From contig NZ_JBNPMZ010000006.1 in assembly GCF_050314255.1 (NCBI RefSeq), positions 62,001-126,000 of the forward strand: a stretch of DNA of 64,000 nucleotides, read 5' to 3'. This DNA is from Claveliimonas sp034178805. GTDB lineage: Bacteria; Bacillota; Clostridia; Lachnospirales; Lachnospiraceae. The translations under genes and the position numbers were made by a program. Shown here one piece after another: positions 58,644-64,000 of this stretch (positions are counted from its first letter, which is position 1; each line of letters opens with the position of its first letter). The notes under the pieces were generated by a model. The model saw nothing but the letters and a program-made list of their open reading frames with translations. It was not told where the DNA came from and searched no databases.

Positions 58644-59273
58644 GTGAAACGTAAAATTCGTAAAAATCAGGTCATTATTGCAGCGCTTGCCGTAATGATT
58701 GCGGCGGCAGGATATCTGAACTATTCCGGGCGGATATTCGGCGGTAAGGATGATGCGGCTCAGACTGCAAATGAGCTTGCTAATCAGGAACTTCTGGATA
58801 TTTCGGATGAAGAGCTTGATGCTTCCGGTGAGATCGCAAGTCAGGACAGTGAGGCGACTGACGGAACGGTAGAGGGTACACCGGGAGAAGCGGTTCTTAC
58901 AAGCGCTGAAGCGGATTCTGTTGTTGCTGAAGCGAAGGTTACCAGAGAACAGGTACGTGCCAAAAATAAAGAAATGCTGATGGAAATTATTGATAATGAA
59001 AATCTCAGCGATGAGCAGAAGCAGGATGCGGTGGCCCAGATGGTTGCAATGACGGATCTGGCAGAAAAAGAGGCGGCTGCGGAAACTATGATGGCATCTA
59101 AGGGATTCAGTGAGGCGGTAGTCAGTCTCACGGCAGACAGTGCAGATGTAGTGGTCCGAGCATCGGAGCTCAGTGACGCCAACCGGGCTCAGATCGAGGA
59201 CATTATTACGCGAAAGACCGGAATTGCTCCGGAAAATATCGTGATCACACCTATTTATGTGGAGGGAAAGTGA
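58644..59273 (+). CDS. spoIIIAH: Stage III sporulation protein AH
   Basis: This 209-residue protein has a membrane helix (IIAALAVMIAAAGYLNY), an acidic linker and a C-terminal YscJ/FliF-like ring domain (MASKGFSEAVVSLTADSADVVV and ENIVITPIYVEGK). It binds SpoIIQ from the forespore side in characterised systems. GTG start at 58644 with AGGAGG upstream. It is the last gene of spoIIIA; a terminator follows. Confidence 0.93.
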   Translation: MKRKIRKNQVIIAALAVMIAAAGYLNYSGRIFGGKDDAAQTANELANQELLDISDEELDASGEIASQDSEATDGTVEGTPGEAVLTSAEADSVVAEAKVTREQVRAKNKEMLMEIIDNENLSDEQKQDAVAQMVAMTDLAEKEAAAETMMASKGFSEAVVSLTADSADVVVRASELSDANRAQIEDIITRKTGIAPENIVITPIYVEGK

Positions 59274-59298
59274 CACAGACAAAAAAAGACAGGATTTT

Positions 59299-59330
59299 AA
59301 AGAACAGTTTTGCATAACTGTTCTTTTTTT
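59299..59330 (+). terminator. Intrinsic terminator after spoIIIAH
   Basis: AAAGAACAGTT (59299-59309) and AACTGTTCTTT (59316-59326) pair perfectly around TTGCAT, with Ts following to 59330. Confidence 0.85.
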
Positions 59331-59411
59331 GGTATACTAAATACGTTATGTCGAAATACGCATGAAATTGAAAAGAAAAGAGTGAGTCTTGAATATGAGG
59401 AGATTGAAATT

Positions 59412-61016
59412 ATGTCAGAGCTTACAAAAGAGATAAAAGAACAGATTCAGAAAAGGAGAACATTTGCGATTATATCCCATCCGGATGCCGGAAAGACAAC
59501 CCTGACGGAGAAATTTCTTCTGTACGGAGGTGCCATTAATCAGGCGGGAAGTGTAAAGGGAAAAGCTACTGCAAAGCATGCTGTGTCCGACTGGATGGAG
59601 ATTGAGAAAGAAAGAGGTATTTCCGTTACATCTTCCGTACTTCAGTTCAATTACGGAGGATACTGTATTAATATTCTGGATACCCCGGGACATCAGGATT
59701 TCTCTGAGGATACTTACCGTACTCTGATGGCTGCGGATTCCGCGGTTATGGTCATTGATGCATCCAAGGGAGTGGAGGCGCAGACAAGAAAGCTTTTTAA
59801 AGTATGTACCATGCGCCATATTCCGATTTTTACATTTATTAATAAAATGGATCGTGAGGCGATGGATACATTTGAACTTCTGGACGATATTGAAAGCGAG
59901 CTTGGAATTGCTACCTGTCCGGTAAACTGGCCCATCGGTTCCGGTAAGCGGTTCAAGGGTGTGTACGATCGCGCCCACAGAGAAGTAGAGCTGTTCTCCG
60001 ATACCAAAAAGGGAACGACACAGGGACAGGTACGGAAAATCAGTATTGATGATCCGGAGGCTGCACAGTATATTGATGAGGATCAGATGGAGCAGCTTCT
60101 GGAGGAAATTGAGCTTCAGGATGGAGCGGGCGCTGAGTTTGATCAGGAACTGGTAAGCAAAGGAGAATTGTCTCCGGTATTTTTCGGTTCAGCGCTGACC
60201 AACTTTGGTGTGGAGACTTTCCTTCAGCATTTCCTTAAGATGACTACATCACCGCTTCCGCGAAAGTCTGACCAGGGTGAGATTGATCCGATGGAAGAAG
60301 AGGATTTCTCAGCGTTTGTATTTAAGATCCAGGCAAATATGAATAAGGCACACAGAGACAGGATTGCATTTATGCGTATCTGTTCCGGGGCTTTCGAGGC
60401 AGGGATGGAAGTGATGCATATTCAGGGGGGCAAGAAGGTGAGATTATCACAACCTCAGCAGATGATGGCGAGTGAGCGTAAGATGATCGAACGTGCCTAT
60501 GGCGGTGATATTATCGGTGTGTTTGATCCGGGTATTTTCTCCATTGGGGATACTTTGACGACTTCTGCTAAAAAATATGTGTATGAGGGAATCCCTACCT
60601 TTGCACCGGAGCATTTTGCAAGGGTGCGCCAGGTGGACACCATGAAGCGAAAGCAGTTCATCAAAGGAATCAATCAGATTGCCCAGGAGGGCGCGATCCA
60701 GATTTTCCAGGAATATAATACCGGTATGGAGGAGATTATTGTCGGTGTTGTTGGTGTGCTTCAGTTTGATGTGCTGAAATACAGACTGGAAAATGAATAT
60801 AATGTGGAAATCCGCATGGACAGCCTGCCTTATGAATATATACGCTGGATAGAAAATGATGATGTGGATCTTGACAGGCTTTCCGGAACATCTGACATGA
60901 AGAAAATTAAGGATCTGAAAGACCGGCCGCTGCTTCTGTTTGTGAACGAATGGAGCATTCGTATGACATTAGAACGGAATAAAGGTCTGGTGCTGTCAGA
61001 ATTTGGGCGTTCCTAA
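59412..61016 (+). CDS. prfC: Peptide chain release factor 3
   Basis: This 534-residue GTPase recycles RF1 and RF2 after termination. The G motifs are ISHPDAGKTTLTEKFLL, DTPGHQDFSEDTYRTL and INKMDREA, followed by family segments KGVYDRAHREVELF and ALTNFGVETFL. The ATG at 59412 follows GAGGAGA at eight bases; the longer frame adds 34 residues running back into the terminator region, without a ribosome binding site. It stands alone between the spoIIIA operon and the asp23 operon. Confidence 0.95.
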   Translation: MSELTKEIKEQIQKRRTFAIISHPDAGKTTLTEKFLLYGGAINQAGSVKGKATAKHAVSDWMEIEKERGISVTSSVLQFNYGGYCINILDTPGHQDFSEDTYRTLMAADSAVMVIDASKGVEAQTRKLFKVCTMRHIPIFTFINKMDREAMDTFELLDDIESELGIATCPVNWPIGSGKRFKGVYDRAHREVELFSDTKKGTTQGQVRKISIDDPEAAQYIDEDQMEQLLEEIELQDGAGAEFDQELVSKGELSPVFFGSALTNFGVETFLQHFLKMTTSPLPRKSDQGEIDPMEEEDFSAFVFKIQANMNKAHRDRIAFMRICSGAFEAGMEVMHIQGGKKVRLSQPQQMMASERKMIERAYGGDIIGVFDPGIFSIGDTLTTSAKKYVYEGIPTFAPEHFARVRQVDTMKRKQFIKGINQIAQEGAIQIFQEYNTGMEEIIVGVVGVLQFDVLKYRLENEYNVEIRMDSLPYEYIRWIENDDVDLDRLSGTSDMKKIKDLKDRPLLLFVNEWSIRMTLERNKGLVLSEFGRS

Positions 61017-61025
61017 AGTTATGGT

Positions 61026-61053
61026 TTGCAATTATGTATAAATTTGATATAAT
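61026..61053 (+). promoter_or_regulatory. Sigma-A promoter for the asp23-nusB-xse operon
   Basis: TTGCAA (61026-61031) and TATAAT (61048-61053) are 16 bases apart. The leader to the first gene is about 62 bases. Confidence 0.7.
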
Positions 61054-61122
61054 ATTCAAAGAAACAAAAATGGCAGGAAATATGTGCCGTATTTGGAATT
61101 AAGAAAAGTGAGGTAGGACGTT

Positions 61123-61506
61123 ATGGGAAAAGAAGAAAGAAATACCTATACAATAAAAGAAGATGAGAATCTTGGCGAGGTTAAGATTGCAGACGAAGTG
61201 GTTGCCATTATCGCGGGTCTTGCAGCTACGGAGGTAGATGGAGTTTCTTCTATGTCCGGCAATACTACAAGAGAGATCATCGGAAAGCTTGGAATGAAGA
61301 CGTTGTCCAAGGGTGTGAAGGTTGATGTGCTGGAAGGTGTAGTTACCGTTTCCCTCAAGCTGAATCTGAAATATGGATACAGCATTGTAGATGTTTCCAA
61401 CAAGGTACAGGAGAAGGTAAAATCTGCGATTGAAAATATGACAGGGCTTACCGTTGCAGATGTTAATATCCGCATTGCAGGTGTGGATGTGCCGGAGGAA
61501 GAATAA
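61123..61506 (+). CDS. Asp23/Gls24 family protein (YqhY-like)
   Basis: This 127-residue protein of the Asp23 fold has GEVKIADEVVAIIAGLAATEVDGVSSMSG, with the usual VxGV pattern, and the end VNIRIAGVDVPEEE. In Firmicutes YqhY is encoded next to nusB, as here, and has been linked to control of acetyl-CoA carboxylase in Bacillus. It has no membrane helix and is probably cytoplasmic. It abuts nusB with no gap (stop 61506, GTG start 61507). Confidence 0.9.
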   Translation: MGKEERNTYTIKEDENLGEVKIADEVVAIIAGLAATEVDGVSSMSGNTTREIIGKLGMKTLSKGVKVDVLEGVVTVSLKLNLKYGYSIVDVSNKVQEKVKSAIENMTGLTVADVNIRIAGVDVPEEE

Positions 61507-61905
61507 GTGAAGAGATCAGAACAGCGTGAACACATTTTTAAAATGGTGTTTGAAATAGAATTCAACACTCCGGAGGAGATGAAGGAGCAAAAGAGTCTGT
61601 ATTTTGAGCAGAATGGGATTACAGAGGACAATGACAGGGAATATATCGGAGACAAAGCGGATGCAGTGGCTTCAAAGGCTAAGGAGATTGATGATCTACT
61701 GAATGAAAACGTGACCGGTTGGAAGACGGGGCGTATGAACAAGGTAGATCTCTCTATTCTCAGACTTGCGATATACGAGATGAAATGGGATGACGATGTG
61801 CCGGTTTCTGTTGCAATTAATGAGGCGGTAGAGCTTGCAAAGCGGTTCGGCGGTGAAGAAAGTCCGGCTTTTGTCAATGGAATCCTGGCAAAATTTGCGG
61901 AATAA
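61507..61905 (+). CDS. nusB: Transcription antitermination factor NusB
   Basis: This is the 132-residue all-helical NusB protein that binds boxA RNA with NusE (S10) in ribosomal RNA antitermination. SEQREHIFKMVFEIEF, ILRLAIYEMKWDDDVPVSVAINEAVELAKRFGGEESPAFVNGILAK (split in family as VAINEAVELAK and FVNGIL) are typical. GTG start directly after asp23, so translational coupling is expected. Confidence 0.95.
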   Translation: MKRSEQREHIFKMVFEIEFNTPEEMKEQKSLYFEQNGITEDNDREYIGDKADAVASKAKEIDDLLNENVTGWKTGRMNKVDLSILRLAIYEMKWDDDVPVSVAINEAVELAKRFGGEESPAFVNGILAKFAE

Positions 61906-61920
61906 TCAGGAGAGCATGAT

Positions 61921-63141
61921 ATGGCAAATGTATATACAGTAAAACAGGTAAATATGTATATTAAAAACATGTTTGCCCAGGACTTTATGCTGAACCGTAT
62001 CTATGTAAAAGGAGAAGTCTCGAACTGTAAGTACCATACATCGGGACATATATATTTTTCACTGAAGGATGAGTCCGGAACGATTGCCTGCGTGATGTTC
62101 GCCGGGCAGCGGGGAGGGCTCTCTTTTCGTATGTGTGAGGGACAGCAGGTAATCGTATTTGGAGCGGTCAGCATATATGAGAGAAGCGGATCTTATCAGC
62201 TTTATGCGAAAGAGATACGGTTAGATGGAGAGGGCGTATTATATGAAAGATTCCAGGCACTGAAGCGGGAACTGGAAGAGATGGGGATGTTTGCCCCGGA
62301 ATACAAAAAACCGATTCCGTCATTTGCGCGGACAGTAGGAGTTGTTACAGCACCTACGGGAGCGGCCGTCAGAGATATCATGAATATCAGCAGGCGCAGA
62401 AATCCATTTGTTCAGCTTATACTGTATCCGGCACAGGTACAGGGGGAGGGAGCCAAGGAAAGTATTATCCGTGGAATCCGGCTTCTGGAGCAGAAACAGG
62501 TGGATGTAATCATTGTAGGAAGAGGCGGAGGATCCATAGAAGATCTGTGGGCATTCAATGAAGAAGAGGTGGCGAGGGCTATTTTCAATTGTCAGGTTCC
62601 GGTCATATCTGCGGTGGGACATGAGACAGATACTACCATTTCCGATTATGTGGCAGACCTTCGGGCTCCCACACCTTCTGCTGCTGCCGAGCTGGCAGTC
62701 TGGGATTACCGTCTCTATGAGAATCAGATGTATGAGTACCGGATGAAGCTTGTAAGGCGGATGGAACAGCAGATATCCATGAGCCGCATGCGTCTGTCCC
62801 AGTATCAGACAAGATTTCGCTACCTGCATCCGGGTACAAAGCTGCGGGAGCAACGGCAGAGAATGATTGACATTCAGGAAGAGTTTCAGATGGTTATGGA
62901 ACAGAAACTTCAGGCAGCGAGACATCGTCTGGCAATTCAGGTAGAGCGGATGAATGGACTTTCACCCCTCAGGAAACTGAATCAGGGATATGCCTATGTA
63001 GAGAAGCAGTGGGAGGATGAGAAAAAAACAGTTCGAAAGACGGATCAGGTACGGCAGGGAGACACGCTCTCCATTTATGTATCAGATGGTGTGATTCGTG
63101 CAGAGGTTACGGATACACAGAATTTGTCTTATGAGATGTGA
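61921..63141 (+). CDS. xseA: Exodeoxyribonuclease VII large subunit
   Basis: This 406-residue nuclease subunit has an N-terminal OB fold (VKGEVSNCKYHTSGHIYFSLKD), the catalytic core with APTGAAVRDI, GRGGGSIEDLWAFNEE and SAVGHETDTTISDYVADLRAPTPSAAAE (each family signature), and a C-terminal coiled coil (about 285-345). It degrades single-stranded DNA to short pieces. AGGAGAGC precedes the ATG. Its partner xseB follows 59 bases later. Confidence 0.95.
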   Translation: MANVYTVKQVNMYIKNMFAQDFMLNRIYVKGEVSNCKYHTSGHIYFSLKDESGTIACVMFAGQRGGLSFRMCEGQQVIVFGAVSIYERSGSYQLYAKEIRLDGEGVLYERFQALKRELEEMGMFAPEYKKPIPSFARTVGVVTAPTGAAVRDIMNISRRRNPFVQLILYPAQVQGEGAKESIIRGIRLLEQKQVDVIIVGRGGGSIEDLWAFNEEEVARAIFNCQVPVISAVGHETDTTISDYVADLRAPTPSAAAELAVWDYRLYENQMYEYRMKLVRRMEQQISMSRMRLSQYQTRFRYLHPGTKLREQRQRMIDIQEEFQMVMEQKLQAARHRLAIQVERMNGLSPLRKLNQGYAYVEKQWEDEKKTVRKTDQVRQGDTLSIYVSDGVIRAEVTDTQNLSYEM

Positions 63142-63200
63142 TAAGAGTTGGTTCTGAATATAAGATATTTCGTATGTGATAAGATAAAAGGGAGGTTCGC

Positions 63201-63440
63201 ATGGCAGAAAAAATGCAGACAGAAGCGGAAGCTCAGACAGAGGAACATACATTGGAGCAGGTGTTTGAAGAACTGGAGGAGGTTCTTGCGAGGATGGAAG
63301 GAGAGACATCTCTGGAGGAATCATTTCAGCTTTACCATAAAGGAATGGATATGCTGAAGCTATGCAGTGAGAAAATCGATAAAGTAGAAAAACAGATGTT
63401 AGTATTGGATGAAGAAGGAGAGCCTCATGAATTTCTTTAA
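63201..63440 (+). CDS. xseB: Exodeoxyribonuclease VII small subunit
   Basis: This 79-residue helical protein binds several-to-one to XseA. It has EQVFEELEEVLARMEGETSLEESFQLYHKGMDMLK, with the classical LExVxxLExG-like motif, and the end KIDKVEKQMLVLDEEGE. AAGGGAGG precedes the ATG. It is followed six bases later by ispA, a conserved order. Confidence 0.93.
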   Translation: MAEKMQTEAEAQTEEHTLEQVFEELEEVLARMEGETSLEESFQLYHKGMDMLKLCSEKIDKVEKQMLVLDEEGEPHEFL

Positions 63441-63446
63441 GGAAAG

Positions 63447-64000
63447 ATGACAGAGGCAGTAAATGATATGGAAAAGCAGACAGATCAGAATGAAGCGGTT
63501 TACAGGGAACAGCGTGAAAATAAGGTGCTTGAGATTGAAGCAATCCTGGAAAAATATCTTCCTGCTAAGGAAGGATATCAGCAGATTATTATGGAAGCCA
63601 TGGAATACAGCCTGATGGCAGGAGGAAAACGGCTGCGCCCGATGCTGATGAAGGAGACATTTACTCTGTTTGGCGGAGAGGGAGAAATCGTAGAACCTTT
63701 CATGGCGGCTATGGAGATGATTCATACTTATTCCCTGGTTCACGATGATCTTCCGGCAATGGATAACGATGAGTACCGCAGGGGAAGGAAGACTACCCAT
63801 GTGGTATATGGAGAGGATATGGGGATTCTGGCAGGAGATGCGCTTTTAAATTACGCATTTGAAACTGCGTGCAGCGCATTTGCTCTTTATCCGGAGTCTT
63901 CTGAAAGAATTGGAAAAGCTATGGGTATTCTGGCAAAAAAGGCCGGAATTTACGGTATGATCGGTGGTCAGGTGGTAGATGTCAAAGAAACCGGACACCG
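63447..64000 (+). CDS. ispA: Polyprenyl synthetase (farnesyl diphosphate synthase type), 3' truncated by window
   Basis: The frame from ATG 63447 is open to the window edge (184 codons). It shows EYSLMAGGKRLRPML, the first aspartate-rich motif in LVHDDLPAMDND, RRGRKTTH, and AGDALLNYAFE and GGQVVD, in the order of short-chain trans-prenyl synthases; the small residues before DDLPAMD suit farnesyl or geranyl products. It joins isopentenyl units for isoprenoid synthesis. AAGG lies close before the ATG; a second ATG at 63468 is possible. The gene is co-transcribed with xseB and probably with downstream dxs outside the window. Confidence 0.92.
   Translation, partial: MTEAVNDMEKQTDQNEAVYREQRENKVLEIEAILEKYLPAKEGYQQIIMEAMEYSLMAGGKRLRPMLMKETFTLFGGEGEIVEPFMAAMEMIHTYSLVHDDLPAMDNDEYRRGRKTTHVVYGEDMGILAGDALLNYAFETACSAFALYPESSERIGKAMGILAKKAGIYGMIGGQVVDVKETGH

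Noticed and set aside
1..64000. CRISPR array, phage-defence island, or biosynthetic gene cluster
   Set aside because: No regularly spaced repeats with unique spacers (the rpsO array is contiguous), no Cas genes, and apart from the ATP-grasp/esterase trio no cluster of specialised enzymes.

Overview
The window (about 44% G+C by impression) looks like a chromosome segment from an anaerobic, endospore-forming member of the Lachnospiraceae (Clostridia; Blautia/Dorea/Ruminococcus-like). The grounds are a complete spoIIIA operon, spoIIP and the spore protease gene gpr, a NifU-like/GGGtGRT gene pair, AAGGAGG-type ribosome binding sites with frequent GTG and TTG starts, and the order of the nusA-infB and rpsO-pnp blocks. 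No tRNA or rRNA genes, CRISPR arrays or complete insertion sequences were seen.

Layout. 1-8.2 kb: the 3' end of a purine nucleoside phosphorylase gene, a structured leader and moaB, a metallo-beta-lactamase-fold gene, rnhA, RNase P RNA, the aspartate transcarbamoylase operon pyrBI on the minus strand, pheA, a DUF815 ATPase and a frameshifted Rpn-family nuclease. 8.4-19 kb: rqcH, yicC-gmk-rpoZ, rimO-pgsA-cinA, a GNAT/membrane fusion protein and topB. 19-23.3 kb: the NifU-like/GGGtGRT pair, whose 3' end carries a 2.4-kb prophage scar (truncated integrase, holin remnant, intact endolysin) bounded by 40-bp direct repeats. 23.3-33.8 kb: accessory and metabolic genes, namely a GGDEF protein, an ATP-grasp/two-esterase cluster with a small MITE-like insertion, a cupin, a degenerate tyrosine-recombinase homologue, a HAD phosphatase, an ABC-F protein, ilvN-ilvC and rpsT. 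33.9-40.5 kb: gpr, spoIIP and a type IIA topoisomerase pair that looks like topoisomerase IV. 40.6-53.8 kb: the translation/transcription superoperon rimP-nusA-rnpM-ylxQ-infB-rbfA-nrnA-truB-ribF, a Na/Pi symporter, then rpsO and pnp separated by a repeat-rich spacer. 54.4-64 kb: spoIIIAA-AH, prfC, then asp23-nusB-xseA-xseB-ispA, the last running off the window.

The most notable regulatory signal is upstream of pyrB. A good promoter is followed by an unannotated 52-codon leader ORF with a U-rich middle, and the ORF's stop codon lies inside an intrinsic terminator. This is the architecture of the enterobacterial pyrBI attenuator, in an organism where PyrR control would be expected. Other points of interest are the prophage scar in the GGGtGRT gene with two identical palindromes around its endolysin gene, the 75-bp tandem repeats after rpsO that carry inverted copies of the rpsO tail, operator-like repeats and a perfect 32-bp palindrome before parC, in-frame VNTR-like repeats in infB, and a possible slippery-site frameshift in the Rpn gene. 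All functions are inferred by reading the sequence; no database search was run.
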